Numbered from the stretch's first letter, positions 45,965-59,059 are shown. The stretch: DNA of 64,000 nt from Auriscalpium vulgare (GCA_019915015.1 JAHBBC010000006.1:620001-684000); one strand, 5' to 3'. A program made the numbers and translations. The notes: generated from the sequence alone by a model not told the origin.

Positions 45965-46991
45965 GGCATGCCCAGCCACCAGGCCGCCCTCCGCTCGCTC
46001 GAGATTACTCCGGCAATCCTGCGCGCCGGCGCCGTCGCCGTCGCCCGCTGCGACGACGGTCGCGCGCCCCGTCCGCGCCCCGTCTGCGATGCATCTGGTC
46101 ACGGCGGGGCAGTGCGGGGCTCCGATCGCGCGACGGGCGACCGAGGTTGCGCCAGCTCGCGTGCGGCGTGCGGCCAATCGGAGGCGCACCACTCGATCAG
46201 GAACTACGCCAATGCGCCAATGCTATCTAGAGGGCGGGATCTCTTGCGGGCGCGGCGCACGGCCTGATCGTGGCTCCATGGGTATACGCGTGGAATATGG
46301 GGAATGCCAGTCGGTCGGGGAGCGGTAGGGAGCTGTCGGCCGCGGAGACTGGGGCGCCATGTGGCGGCCTGAGGTTGCGAAGTGTTAGCATGCATGCAGT
46401 CGCGGGAGTGCCAAGTGGCTTGGGGGTGGCTCGTAAGTAGCATATGTACGCACCTCAGCGACGGTGCCGTGCAGTGGGCTCCCCAGTGAAGACGTCGGTG
46501 AATGCCTCGGTGCAGCGCATCCCGTAGGCGCTCTCGATGGGACCGTGTGCCGACACGTCCCGTCTCTTTGGGTATAGTCAGTCAGCTGCGGCGAGAGCCT
46601 GTTAGCACCGCCGCGTCGAACGTTGCCGCATGCGGTGCGCGAAGGTACGTGAAGGTTCTGCGTAAAGCTAGCGAGGCGGGGGATTGCGAAGCGTAAGCCT
46701 CGGGCGCGAACCCATCAGCTGCCATCTTGCTCACGAGCAAGGAGTTTCACCTGTTGCGATGAGACATTCATATTTCTAGACATCAACCCTCGATAGCCTC
46801 GATGGGGCTGCAATGAGATTAATAGGACATGAGTACGAGTTGGAAGCGAATTCGAAGGCCTAAGAGTCTCGGGAAATGACACATACATAGCCGGACGACT
46901 GGCCGAGGCGATGAGACAGCTCCCCTGTGGCACGAGGCGAGGGCCTGTGTTTACGTTCGGCACAGAAGGCTGCCAGAGCTCCTAATGGCGA

Positions 46992-47037
46992 CGGTCTCGC
47001 GGCGGCGGCGGACGCATGGTGGTAAATAGATGCGAGC
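46992..47037 (+). repeat. Direct repeat, copy 2
   Basis: Second copy of the 46-base block, 1,073 bases from the first, with three substitutions, all within or beside the GCGGCGGCG run and the TAA.TAGATG part. The spacing and orientation would suit remnants of a mobile element, but no element genes are seen. Confidence 0.9.
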
Positions 47038-48373
47038 CTCGAGGACGAAAGAGGGTGTCGAAGGTCACGTGCTGGGAAGCCGCTGGGCGGCTTGCGCCGG
47101 CCCGTTTGTGTCAGTGAGTAGAAGTCGTCTTCGACTTATCAACCCATCCGGACTCGACCTACCCGCAGGCCAGTTAGCTTTCCGGCTCATCGTCATCGTT
47201 TTTGACGTTTCGCAGGCGATGTCCTGGTGACACGGTCAACCGGTCACCCCTGCCGCCGGAGTCCACCATGCATTACAATAACCAAACCCCTCGTCCGTCA
47301 CGGTCTAAGTATCTTTTCTAGCGAGCTCACGGCACATCCCAGGCGTTCATATTTTATCTGTATGTGCCGTGCGATGGCGGGGATTTGCGCTGCCCCGTCG
47401 AATATGCACGCGACGAGGTCACTGATAGATACTCAGACTCCATGGAGTGCTGTTCACATCGGAGCTGATGGACCCGTGCATATATGACATTGATAGTCTC
47501 CGTGGCTGAATTATCCACGGAGTCACTGACCTCAGAAGACAGCTGCATATGAAATCACATGCGACTTTGAGACAACAATGCATCTTGGGGACCTTTTCCT
47601 CGGCCGTACTGACGCGTAAGCCCTTGCACTGGTTGCAGGAACACTCCACAGTAAGCCGCTACCAGGGCGACCGCCTACAGAAGTCTGTTCTCGCCTCCGA
47701 CTATCCTCGCCCTTTCCGGATGCCCCAAGCGATGGACTTACGCCCCGCGAGCGGGTCTCTCCATGATTTGACTCGGCAGTGGCGTGCCCGCTCTAAACTC
47801 TGTTTTTTTTCTTAGCAGCTACGGAGATGGCTAGCGGACACGCGGCCGGAGATCGACCACCTTCTCCTCGGAGCGAACTATGCGGTGGCTAAGTGGAATG
47901 GTATCATTGTTCCTCGTGCTTACTTTGCTCGCCCGCAAATTTGTCAGTACTGCATAGAATGAGACGTAAAAAGTGCAAGGCATGAAAATGATAAGGCTAC
48001 TCTCCGCCACTCCTCTTTGCTCGACGTGTGTGTTTGCGATGTCAACGTCGGAGCCCCCAGTAATCCCGAAGAGCTGCTGTTGAGAGCACGTAAAATGTCA
48101 CGTGGTGGGAAGGGAAGCGTGTCCGTCAAGTTGGCAACAATACGCTTCGCATTGACTTACGCTCGACGGCGCTTGTAGCAGCGCACGACTTGCAAAATTT
48201 CCACAACCTCGCGAGCCATTCCAGTGTCCTTTTTCTCTCACCACAGCCCCGGCAGGACCGTCGACCTAAACTGAACAACTGTCGGCCTTGCATACATACT
48301 ACACCAACCGTCTGTCACCACCATACGTCTTCATTCGTTCGCACCCGCCGACGTTCACCTAGGACCGTCTACG

Positions 48374-50733
48374 ATGGTGTCCACATCGCGTGAGACTTCC
48401 CCGTCTCCCCCACCCACCCCGATCTACACGCACGCGACGCGCAAAGGCATGAACCGAGACCGGCGGGTCTCTGTGCGCCTGTCGTCCGCATCCGACCGCG
48501 CCTCCAAGAACGACCTCGCCAAGCTGCTGCTCTTCGAGGAGCGCGAGGCGAAGAACATGCGCAACATGCTCCTCACCGTCACAGAGCAGCTCAAGGACGA
48601 GTCACGACGCGCCGACGACAACGAGCGCCGCGCGCGCGAAGCTGTCGTGCGCTTCAAGGCGATCAACGACGCCCGGCTGCTCGCGCAGCAGGATGCTGCA
48701 CGCGCGAACGAGGAGCTGCGCCTGTACAAGATCCAGCTCGAGAACGCGCAGCGCGAAATCTACAAGGCGCAGGAGATCCTCAACACGATGGAGGACCAGC
48801 GCTACGAAGCAGAGGCGAGCGCGGCCCGTGCGCGCAGCACCGCGCGGAAGATCAAGGAGCAGCGGCTCGTCGAGCTCGCGCGCGAGGAGGGCCGCAGGCT
48901 GGGCATGCAGGAGGGGCTGAACAGGGGACGGCGCATCGGGTTCGACCAGGCGCGCACACCGGTGGACGACGACCGCGCGAGCCGCACGCCATCGGAGCGG
49001 TACTTTGGCGACGACGCGGACGACCTGCGCTCCCTCGCGTCGCCCCCGCGCCAGCAGCAGCAGCAGCCTCCCCCGCCGCCGCTCGAGCCCATCGCGGAGC
49101 CGATGCTCAACTTCCCCGACTCGCCGACGGTGCGCGGCATCCATCCTGTGCCCCTGCGCAACACGCCGACGCCGCCGCGGCACCCCGAGACGATCATCCC
49201 CATGGAAGGATTCATCCCGCATGCCGACGCGGACTCGATGATCCGCCTGCCCCCGCCGCACGAGATGCAGCGCCCGGTGAGCCCCTTCGACACGCCGCGC
49301 TCGAGCGTCGCGCCGCTCATGATACCCGACCCCGCCGCGCGCCACGACGACGCGGAGAGCCCGCGCGAGCGTCACGGGCGGCACGAGCACCGCCGCCCCG
49401 CGTCGCCCTCGTCGCCGGGGTCCACGACCATTTCACAGTTCGAGCTCGTCAGCGACCCCAGCGGGGCGCCCATCCGCCCGTCGCGGATGAACCGCCGCAG
49501 CCTGAGCGTCATACCGGAGGCAATCAGTGGGACCACGACGCCGGTCGCGGATGGGACGCGCAGTCTTGCGGGCGACGGCGGGTCTCGTCCTTCTTCTACC
49601 GTGCCGAGTGCTCGCGTGCAGGTACTTTGGTCGGGTTTTCGTGCGGTTTCTTTTGGTTCTAACGGGTGTTTGTGCAGTCTCCTCGTGGTTCTCCTCATGG
49701 GACTGTGCCAGTCATAGTGGTGCCGCAGTCTCCGTCCAGCGTGGCATCCAATTTCGATGACCCTTATGTATATCGACGACCAAGCTTTGCTTCGTCTACA
49801 CCCGGAGGATCAATCCGAACGCTCGACAACCGCGCAAGCAGAGCCTCGTCTGTGCAGGAGTACACAATCACAGTCGAACCGCCGGTACGTCCCCAAACTC
49901 GCCCCCACCTCCTCCATAGCTGACTTATCTCGCGCTCCCAGTCCCGCTCAACCTCACAGACCCCGCAGGCGACGCCCATGACGAGGCACAGGGAGTTCCT
50001 GAGTGCCGAGGATGCAGCCCACCGGCCCATCCCAGTACCTTCCTCCCCGCGCAGCGTCACCACCCCTCTCGCTCCCTCGCAGCCCCTCCAATACTCCCCG
50101 AATTCCACCCCCATTGTCATCAGCGAGCTCCCCCCGGGGTTCGTGCCGCTAGGTCCAGCCGTCGCGTCGCCCGCGAGCCGCAATACGTCCATCTACGCTG
50201 CCCCCGGTGCGCCTACCGCGCCGCCCGCCCGTGCGCCTTCCGCCGCCGGCATGAAGCCCGCCGGCATGCCCATGTCCATGCCCCCTGCCGCCGTCCCCGC
50301 ACAGGCACTCTCCTCCGCCAGCTCGCGGCGCTCCCGGGGCTCCGGCCCCTCTGTTGCAGCCGCCGCACGCGTCGCGACGCCGCGCATGGGCCCGATGCCG
50401 GTCGTGCCCGACAAGAGCCTCCTCAACTCGCGCTCGCGCATCTCGACGTCCTCGTCCGCGGACACGGAGGACGAGGAGGTTGCGTCGAGCCTCGCGAGCT
50501 CGAACGACACGCTCAGCACGCCTCCCCCGCAGCCTGCGCGCCGCCGCAAGAAGCCTGCGCGCGCCGCCGCGTATGATGCCGCGCCCGAGGGCGACGTGCA
50601 TTACCCGAAGTCGCCACTTATGGGCGCCGCGGGGGCGCCGCTGCCCGCGGTGGGCGGTCCGTACGGGCGGCCTGGTGGCAATGCGGGGATGACGCCTGCG
50701 GCGCGCCATTCGAATCTGGGTGGGCGCCGCTAG
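48374..50733 (+). CDS. Coiled-coil protein with Ser/Pro-rich tail (family copy B)
   Basis: Three exons, 48374-49621, 49678-49884 and 49942-50733, give 748 residues in one frame. The head is MVSTSRETSPSPPPTPIYTH and RRVSVRLSSASDR. A long coiled coil (about residues 50-200) includes FEEREAKNMRNMLLTVTEQL, ELRLYKIQLENAQREIYKA, YEAEASAARARSTARK and LVELAREEGRRLGMQEGL. The rest is low-complexity: a QQQQQPPPPP run, PRERHGRHEHRRP, SADTEDEEVASS and a Gly/Pro-rich end AARHSNLGGRR. The core matches copy A at 28802-32010 nearly position for position, while heads and tails differ. No known domain name is recognised; perhaps a scaffold or polarity factor. Confidence 0.8.
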
Positions 50734-51158
50734 ACGGCGGTTGTGCGATATCTCCCTTTTGCTTTCGAATTTGCTGTGAAACGCTTACGGACTCGTACGC
50801 CATTGACGATCATACCCTTTCTTATAGCTAAGGATGAAGGCGGGAGATGTACACACTGTATACTTCGGTTCGTCTTAGATTACGGATCTCATCACGGTCG
50901 ATTATGTTTCCCATTCGCGTTTTGGTACTGAGCAGCCATCATGTACATCTCAGCAAGTAATGTAGATTCGTGTGAGTAATTCATTCAATTGTAGGTGCGA
51001 TTGGAAGCGTGGAATGTATGTATATATTTGATTCAAAGCAAACGGAGCGTAAACTAAACTATCGTACCCGACGTACATGATCGACGAAGCTACATGCGCA
51101 AGCAGACAGCAGACGAGAGGCACCGGAGATGTAGGTAAATGCATACAGGCGACCACCA
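50734..51158. other. Convergent 3' region
   Basis: 425 AT-richer bases between the coiled-coil gene stop and the Nup98-type gene stop (minus). It should hold both transcript ends; there is no gene. Confidence 0.5.
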
Positions 51159-54100
51159 CTAGAAATGATCCACCAAGAATGTCCATGCGCCCTGCTGAAT
51201 GTCGAACTCGACGAACTCTGTCTCCTTCATCGTCTTCAGCCGCTTGATGTGCTTCACCGCGGCTGGGTGCTTCTCGTCCTTGATCGGCTGCCGCGTCGCC
51301 TTGTCCAACGGCCAGCACCGGAAGAGCGTGATGCGAGCGCGCACGTTCAGTCCGCTACCGGGTGGAGGCTTGTCAATCTCGTCGGTATCCGGATAGACGC
51401 TGCATTCCATCTCGTCAAAGCGGATCTGCTCGCCGAGCAGATCACTGAGCTTTGTGAGCGTGGTAAGGTCGACTGGGTGGAGAAATTCTATCTTCCCGTA
51501 GCCGATGCGGCGCACAACGAGGTCCTTCACTTCCGCCAGTTCCTCGTACCCGAGCTTGGACAGCGCAGAGATGCTAGGCACGGTCACGTAGTCGCCTTCT
51601 TGCGGCTCCACGCGAGTCTCGTTCTGCGGGGCCGACAAAGGCTCGTTGGGTGCTTGCCCAATGAGCCGCTGGCCGTTGATTCGTGCTGCAGGGGATGGTG
51701 AAGCGAATGGCGGGAACTCATGTGCAGGTTCCTTCTCGCGGGCAGCGGCGCCGAAAGCGGGGTTAAAGGCAGGCTTGCCAGGACTAGGAGAAGCACTCGA
51801 GCGCCTGAGCAGCTCTGTCGCATCAACCTTCTTGTCAAGGATGAGCTTTTTGAAGCTGGCCTTGCCATTCGCACTCAGCAGCGAACTGGACCCGAAGGAG
51901 TCTGAAGCATTGCCGTTAGTCCCTGTCAGCGACAAGACATTGGGCTTAGCCCCAGACAAAGACAAGCCAAAAGCATTGCCAGCTGCGGATGCCCTGAGTG
52001 TTGTGGAGGCGTACCCGCGCAACTTGGTGTGCGAGTTGGTGTGTGAGGGTTGATAAATGGACCGTACGCCTGGGGCAAATGATTCGGACAGGGATACCTT
52101 CTTCTTGACAGGAGGTTCGCGCGAAAGTGCTCCAGTCGGAGGAGGGAGCATGGAAAAGATGGGAAGATTGGTTGTGACGGGCTGCGCGATAGAAGCCTGG
52201 AGACCAGCGCCTGGGGCACCATTCGCAGTGGAACCACCGAGAGCGGACGCGTTCAATGGGTTGCCAAACAGCGAACCACCCAGAGGCTGCGACGTGGTCT
52301 GCGATTGACCAAGAGTCGATCCAGCTGGCTTAGTGCCGAACAACCCGCCACCAAATGGATTACTGGCCGCCTGATTGGTCGACTGACCAAGAGCTGTGCC
52401 AAAAAGACCACCGGATGGTTGCGACGCACCGGCAGCGTTGTTGGTGGACTGCCCGAACCCTCCGAAGAGGCCACCGCCCGTGGCGGGCGTGGCGGCTTTC
52501 TGACCACCAAAAATGCCAAACGAAGGTTGCGCAGGCTGGGTGCCCTGCTGCTGCTGCTGCGGTTGTTGTTGTTGTTGGTTGCCGCCAAACAGGCCACCTC
52601 CACCTCCAAATAGACCACCTCCCGCTGGCGCTTGCGGCTGCGCCTGCTGGGTTCCGAACACTGAGGAGATTGTCAGCATGAGGTTGCGACTCGGTAAAGG
52701 CTTAAACGTACATCCACCGCCTTGTTGTGGTTGCGTTGGCTGCTGGTTCGTCTGGCCGAACGACGAAGAACCTGTTCCAAACAGCCCGCCGGACGGCTGC
52801 TGCTGTTGGGCTGGCTGCTGCTGCTGCTGGCCGAGACCAAAGCCAGAGCCTGTTGTAGGCTGTTGCGTCGTCTGTCCGAATATACCGGCTTTTGGTGCCG
52901 CGGCGTTGGCACCTATGGAACGAGTTTAGTGGGAGTGTAGACGGGCGAGAACGTTACATACCGAATGCACCGCCACCAAATGCGCCCGGCTGAGATTGCC
53001 CGAAGAGGCCGCCGCCTGCTGCAGGCTGCTGTTGCTGCTGTTGAGCTGGTTGCCCAAAAAGTCCTCCAGTTGTCGTGCCGCCGAAGCCACCTCCACCGCC
53101 TGCAAGACGGTCAGGTCGATGCCAGGTCCGAGATTCATGTAACAACGACGTACCGAACGCACCTTGCGGTTTTTGAGCACCGAAAGCACTGGCGGTGCCA
53201 CCAAATAAGCCGCCAGTTGCTTGCTGCTGCGGTTGTTGTTGTTGTTGCTGCTGCTGCTGCTGAGGCTGCCCAAAACTTCCGAATGCGCCCGCAGCAGGCT
53301 GGGCTGGCTGCTGTCCAAATGCCCCCCCGAAGGCGGTCGGTTGCGCGGCACCGAACCCACCAGCAGGTGCGGTCGTGTTAGGGGCACCGAAAGCCCCGCC
53401 GAAGGCAGGTTGCTGTTGCTGTGGATTCTGAGCCTGCCCAAATAACCCTGTGGTTGGCTGGGGCCCGAACGCAGACGACTGCCCGAAACCACCAGGAGTC
53501 GTTGCAGCGGAAGTCTTGCGATTCTGCTGGTAGTCCTGCGTGCGCAATTCCTGGAGACGATATCAGTAAAGCGTCGCCATTGGCGTGAAGACTCTGAGCA
53601 AGCACGATCATGGCCGTTATCCAGAGCGCTCAGTCCAAGACAAAACGGCCAGGCATCCATCGCCCCTATCAACGTCAAAGGGCTTACCTCAAACGAGCTG
53701 CCACGGTACTGCGGCATGCAAGTGATGCTTTGGTATTGAAGGGTTATCGCTGACGTCCCATCCTTTTCGCCGAACGCGCTGTAGGGAGGATTAGCAGATC
53801 CAGTCGAGACCGGAGGCACGCCATCATAAGTCCCAGCTTGAGGATTGGCTAAGAGTCAACGGTTAGCTGTACCTACTACAGAAGTGGCGAGCGACTCACC
53901 TGCGACACCAAAAGCGCCTGCTGGCTTTGCTGCACCAAAAGTACCGCTAGAAGACCCAAATGCATTCCCTGTGCCTGTGCTAGTTTGGCCAAAAAGACCG
54001 CCGCCGGCAGCTGGAGTGCTAGATGATCCAAATGCTCCCCCTCCCCCTCCAAAAGCTGAGGTGCCGCCACCCCCGAAAGAGCCAAAGCCCGCAGGCTTAG

Positions 54101-54527
54101 GAGCGCCAAAAGCAGAAGTCGACCCTCCGCCGAATGCACCTGAGAAAGTATAAGATAAGCTTCCATACGTTAGAAAAGATAGAGGACTCACCGCCGCCAC
54201 CATTAAAGGTTGCACCCGTCGAAGACGCAGCACTTGTGGCTCCTAAATTACCAAACATCGGATTGGCCTGAGGTTGCTGCTGCTGCTGCTGCTGCTGTTG
54301 AGGTTGACCAAAGGCACTCCCGCCTGAGCCAAAGGCTGTCAAAACGCGTTGTCCTTTTAAGTGCGCCAGCCATGAGTCGATTGACACGCGCACGTACCGC
54401 CCCCGGATCCGAAAGCACTGGGTTGTCCAAATACGGAGCCTGCAGGTTGTTGTTGCTGCTGCTGCTGTTGTTGTTGGCCCTGCTGCGGGTTCGACCACGA
54501 TGACTGGACATTGCCACTGCCAAACAT
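51159..54527 (-). CDS. Nup98-type FG nucleoporin (Nup98/Nup145N homologue)
   Basis: Nuclear pore protein whose FG repeats form the transport barrier. Several exons on the minus strand. I chose the start MFGSGNVQSSWSNPQQ at 54527 rather than an in-frame upstream ATG at 54683, because Nup98 proteins begin with an FG segment. Many GLFG, FG and poly-Gln stretches follow (GGLFGGFGQ, GGLFGTALGQ). A GLEBS-like motif that binds Gle2/Rae1 is split by an intron: SITCMPQYRGSSFE plus ELRTQDYQQNRK. The C-terminal autoproteolytic-type domain includes DYVTVPSISALSKLGYEELA, VRRIGYGKIEFLHPVDLT and VRARITLFRCWPLDK. It ends AWTFLVDHF followed by a stop. In Nup98-Nup96 precursors cleavage occurs after this His-Phe, so here the protein stops at the cleavage position and no Nup96 part follows. 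It is divergent from the RNA polymerase I gene. Confidence 0.88.
53220..53263 (-). repeat. Gln-coding triplet tract in the Nup98-type gene
   Basis: Runs of CAG/CAA read on the minus strand (plus-strand TTGCTGCTG and TTGTTGTTG). Similar tracts occur near 52547-52580, 52800-52830, 53024-53042, 54273-54300 and 54446-54474. They encode poly-Gln spacers between FG segments and are likely length-variable. Confidence 0.8.
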
Positions 54528-54765
54528 CGCGTCGAAGGGGAGAAAGTGGGGAAAGAAGGTCGAGAACAAGGAGATAGCGGCGGCGACGTCGCCGCTTTGC
54601 TGCACGGCGTCGCGCGCATTTTCAAACGGAGCCTGAAACGCGTCCCCAACCGAAAAGGAAACGACGCGTGTTACGTCAGCCATTTTTTCCTCGAGCTTTG
54701 CAAAGTCCCGTGGCTAAGCCTGCACGGTCACCGCTCTCTGTTCGCAGCTACACTCGCTTCTCGCC
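54528..54765. promoter_or_regulatory. Short divergent promoter of nucleoporin and RNA polymerase I genes
   Basis: Only 238 bases separate the predicted start codons of the Nup98-type gene (minus) and RPA135 (plus), so both core promoters must lie here or within the leaders. No TATA box is visible. Both products serve growth-related nuclear functions, so co-regulation is plausible but untested. Confidence 0.5.
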
Positions 54766-57700
54766 ATGCCTGATGGCTCCAGGACAAGGGCATTCAAAGA
54801 TACTTTCAACACGTTGAGTCGTGAATCTGCTTTCAAACAACCGGGGGACAAGGGCTCTACCGTACCTATATTGAACGAATTCGTCGCGCCGCATCTGGAA
54901 TCCTTTAACGCACTCTTTGACGACTCGGGCCTACCCTCTGGAGACGGAGATGGGCGTGGAATTTTGAGCTTGGGTGTCAAGGACATAGGCGACCGGGTCG
55001 TGTTCGATGGGTTAGGTCAACCCGACTCAGAGGGTGCGAGCAACTGGGGGAACAGACTGAGCAGTACGTCCGAGGCTATTCTTACCGACGAAGGTTGTCT
55101 GAGGATGGTGCAGTCTGGATTGAGCAGGTGTCGATCGCGCGGCCTATGGTCCCGGAGAAGGACCGTCAAGCTGTCGAGCGGAAGGTGTTCCCTACCGAGG
55201 TAAGTCTGCTTGCCTTAGCCCGCGCGAGAAGAAATCTCGGGATACTTTGCCTTTCTGAACCTTGATAATTATTCATACCTGCATTTCACAGGCACGGGAG
55301 CGACTAACATCGTACCGAGGCCGCATGAACATCAAACTTTGCTGGAAAGTGGACGCACCAGGCCAGTCTGTACGGTCTTCTATGAAGGATTGCGGTCTTG
55401 TGCCCATCATGGTCCGGGTGTGTCATATTGACGGGTTAATTAGACAATGTAGCATACTCATCGCACTCTCTACAGTCCGTTCGCTGCAACCTTCGCTCGA
55501 TGTCCTCCGCTGACCTTGTCAAGCACCACGAAGAGCCCGAAGAGTTTGGCGGATACTTTGTCATCAACGGCAACGAGCGTCTCATTCGCTACCTCATCCT
55601 CCCTCGCCGCAATCACGTCATTGCCCTCTCCCGTCCTTCCTTTACAAAACGTGGGCCGTCGTATACGCCGTATGCGGTTCAGATACGGTGCGTACGCGTG
55701 GATCAGACAAGCGTCACCAATTCCCTCCACTATCTATCCAACGGAAGTGCGATGCTACGCTTCAGTTGGCGGAAGCAGGAATACGTCGTGCCCGTCATGC
55801 TCGTCCTCAAGGCGCTTGTGGGCGCGTCGGACAAGGAGATTTTCGAGGGTGTCATGATGCAGGACTATGATAACACGTTCTTGACCGATCGCGTGGAACT
55901 GTTGCTGCGCAGCTACAAGGTCTTTAGCCTCTATACCAGCGACCAATGCCTGGAGTATCTCGGCGACAAGTTCCGAGTCGTTCTAGGACTACCGGAGGAC
56001 TGGACTAATCTCGCTGTGGGTGCTTGGCTTCTGCGCAAGCTAGTCCTTGTTCATCTGGACTCTTCGCGCGACAAATTCAGGATGCTCTTGTGAGTGCCTC
56101 CGTCTAGACATGCGTTTCAGCTCCTGATCATGTCACTATAGGTTCATGCTCAGGAAGCTATACGCGATTGTGTCCAAGTCATGTACGGTTGACAATCCTG
56201 ACTCCCCGCAACACCAAGAGGTCCTTCTCCCAGGCTTCCTGTACGGAATGATCATCAAAGAGAAACTCGAAGAAGCCCTGAATCAAATTCGCGCGCAGAT
56301 TGCTCAGGATGTCCGCAGACAGGACCCGTCTGTTGATTTCTTCACCGGTACGCATCCTCCTTCAGTATCGCTATCTATGCTCAGACCGCTTGTAGACAAG
56401 TACATGCAGAAGGTTCTATCCCGCGTCAACTTCGACATAGGGTCGCGGATGGCAAATTTCCTCGCGACAGGGAATCTCGTCTCTCCGACAGGCCTGGATC
56501 TTCAGCAGGCCTCAGGCTTCACGATCGTCGCAGAAAAGCTCAACTGGCATCGATACATCAGCCATTTCAGGTGTATACATCGCGGCGCCTTCTTCGCTGA
56601 GCTGAAAACGACGACGGTAAGAAAACTTCTTCCTGAAGCCTGGGGTGAGTCCTCGCACAATGTCGACGTGCTTTCCATTAAATCGAGGTTTAGGCTTCCT
56701 TTGCCCTGTACACACGCCTGACGGTTCACCTTGCGGTTTGCTGAATCATTTGTCGCGGACTTGTCGCATCGTCACTTCCCCCCTTGCCGTCGCCCACATC
56801 CCTTCGCTGCTAGTATCGCAAGGCATGACTCAAGCTTTCACGCCCTCCGTCGATGGCAGTCAGAACCTATGTGTTCAATTGGACGGCCGCGTCATTGGCT
56901 GGGCGCGCCCATCGGTTGCCAAGCACCTCGCCGCCACCCTTCGCATCTGGAAGACTGAGAGCAAGAACAACATCCCCCTGGATCTGGAGATCGGGTTTGT
57001 GCCGCCGTCTGAGGGTGGGCAATACCCTGGCCTATATCTGTTTGCGTCCCGAGCGCGCTTCATGCGACCGGTCAAGTACGTAGCAAATGGAAAGGATGAC
57101 CAAATTGGCTCCTTTGAGCAGGTCTACATGGACATTGCGATCAAGCCTAGCGAGATTGAACTTGGCGTTTCGACACACGTCGAACATGCACCAACAAATT
57201 TCCTCTCCATCTTGGCCAATATGACGCCATTCTCTGATTTCAACCAAGTGCGTATCTTGGGATGTTTGGAAAGAAGCTTCATTGAGACATTGTTTTAGAG
57301 TCCGCGTAACATTTACCAATGTCAGGTCCGTGCAAATATCTCGCTTTTTCAACTTCCACTTCATCCTTCCTCAGATGGGCAAGCAAACGATGGGAACCCC
57401 GTCAACAGCTATCAAGCATCGTACCGACAACAAGCTCTACCGGCTGCAGAGCGGGCAAACACCTGTCGTCCGACCATCTTTGCACAACACCTACGGGATG
57501 GATTCCTTCCCAAACGGAACCAACGCTGTTGTTGCCGTCATCTCGTATACAGGTTACGACATGGAGGACGCCATGATCCTGAACAAGTCGGCGCACGAGC
57601 GCGGGTTTGGATACGGCACCGTCTACAAGTCTCATATCGTCGATTTGAAGGACATCAGGGGCGCGAATAAGTCGACAAGCGCTCCAAATCTCCACTTTGG

Positions 57701-59059
57701 GCTGGGCCACGATATTCGGCTGGAGCCTGAAGAGAAGGCGCACTCGTGCTTGAACTTCCTCGACAGGGATGGGCTACCTTTTATTGGAGCCCAGCTGTCT
57801 CCGGGAGATCCGCTGGCGGCATACATTGACGACACCACTGGACGGACTCTGTTTGACAAGTACAAGGGCGACGAGACTGCGTATGTGGACGAGGTTCGCT
57901 TGCTAGGTGCGCATCTTTCATGGTATCTCATTTAACGCGTTGACCAATGCTCGTCGATAGGCTCAGATGCCGGTGACTCCGAGCTCCAGAAGATTCACCT
58001 GACGCTCAGAATCACTCGGTCACCGGTCATTGGCGACAAGTTTTCATCACGCCATGGGCAAAAAGGCGTTTGCTCCCAAAAATGGCCAGCAATAGACATG
58101 CCTTTCAGCGAGAGCGGGATCCAACCGGACGTGATCATCAACCCTCACGCGTTCCCCAGTCGAATGACGATTGGCATGTTAGTCGAGAGTATGGCAGGGA
58201 AAGCAGGCGCGATGCACGGCCTCGCACAAGACGCCACACCCTTCACGTGTGTCTCATCTTTGCTATCCCCACACCGAGACGTCTGACACGAGGGCATCCA
58301 GCTTCTCCGAATCGGACACCGCGATTGATTATTTTGGTAAGCAGCTCCTTGCAGCTGGATACAATTACTACGGCAGCGAGCCAATGTACTCCGGAATCAC
58401 CGGGCAAGAGTTCGCGGCGGACATTTACTTCGGCGTCGTCTACTATCAGCGCCTACGACACATGGTGCTCGACAAGTTCCAAGTCCGCACTACTGGCCCT
58501 GTCGAGCCTCTGACACGACAGCCCGTAAAGGTCAGCGCCAACATCTATAGCCGACTCTCGTCCTTACCGAGATCGACAGGGTCGCAAACGTGCGGGAGGC
58601 ATCCGTTTCGGCGAGATGGAGCGTGACGCGCTAATTGCTCACGGGACATCATTCCTTCTCCAAGACCGGCTGATGAACTGCTCAGATTACTCGACCGCAT
58701 GGGTATGCCGGACGTGCGGGAGTCTCATCTCGCTGGGCTACGACGACGCGAGCCTCGGGGAGCTCGGGATCTCGCACGCCCGCCTGCCTAAGCCGACAGG
58801 GCCTAACGGCGAGTATTGTCGGACCTGTCGCGCGACCGCGGATGACGAGGACGAGCGCACGCGCAGGGCGCTCGCGACGGGCCAGAATCCAGAAAAGGCT
58901 GGCTCGAATGACGTGCGGATAGCGCTGCCTGCGCAGCATGTCCTGGGCCGGCAGCCGAAGGGCGGTGACCTGGATATCATCGCTGTCCCGTATGTCTTTA
59001 GGTATCTTTGTGCAGAGCTGGCGTCGATGGGGATTGCGGTGTCGGTTGAAGTACGATAG
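54766..59059 (+). CDS. RPA135: DNA-directed RNA polymerase I second-largest subunit
   Basis: Beta-like subunit of RNA polymerase I, which makes pre-rRNA in the nucleolus. About 1,200 residues from ATG 54766 ([20 protein letters not shown]), in roughly nine exons. Landmarks in order: [56 protein letters not shown] and [14 protein letters not shown]. The fork region is [20 protein letters not shown], followed by [20 protein letters not shown] with [20 protein letters not shown]. The catalytic-site lobe is [19 protein letters not shown], then [20 protein letters not shown] and [19 protein letters not shown]. The C-terminal zinc ribbon is CRTCG ... [16 protein letters not shown] and the polymerase-I-type N-terminus separate it from polymerase II and III subunits. 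An internal acceptor choice is uncertain near 57300-57375. No truncation is seen. Confidence 0.94.

Larger units (their letters stand above)
44771..48373. other. Long gene-poor stretch with a dispersed repeat
   Basis: 3.6 kb between the zinc-finger start and the second coiled-coil gene. The first 400 bases presumably contain the zinc-finger promoter. The remainder has only short, unsupported frames on both strands, a direct repeat pair (45919-45964 and 46992-47037) and mixed base composition. About 150 bases before 48374 are rich in CCACC and CACC motifs, fitting a 5' leader. I see no gene; transposon remnants are possible. Confidence 0.4.

Noticed and set aside
46690..46770. SINE/tRNA-like B box on the minus strand (GGGTTCGCGCCCG)
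   Set aside because: No cloverleaf, poly-A tail or target-site duplication could be identified.
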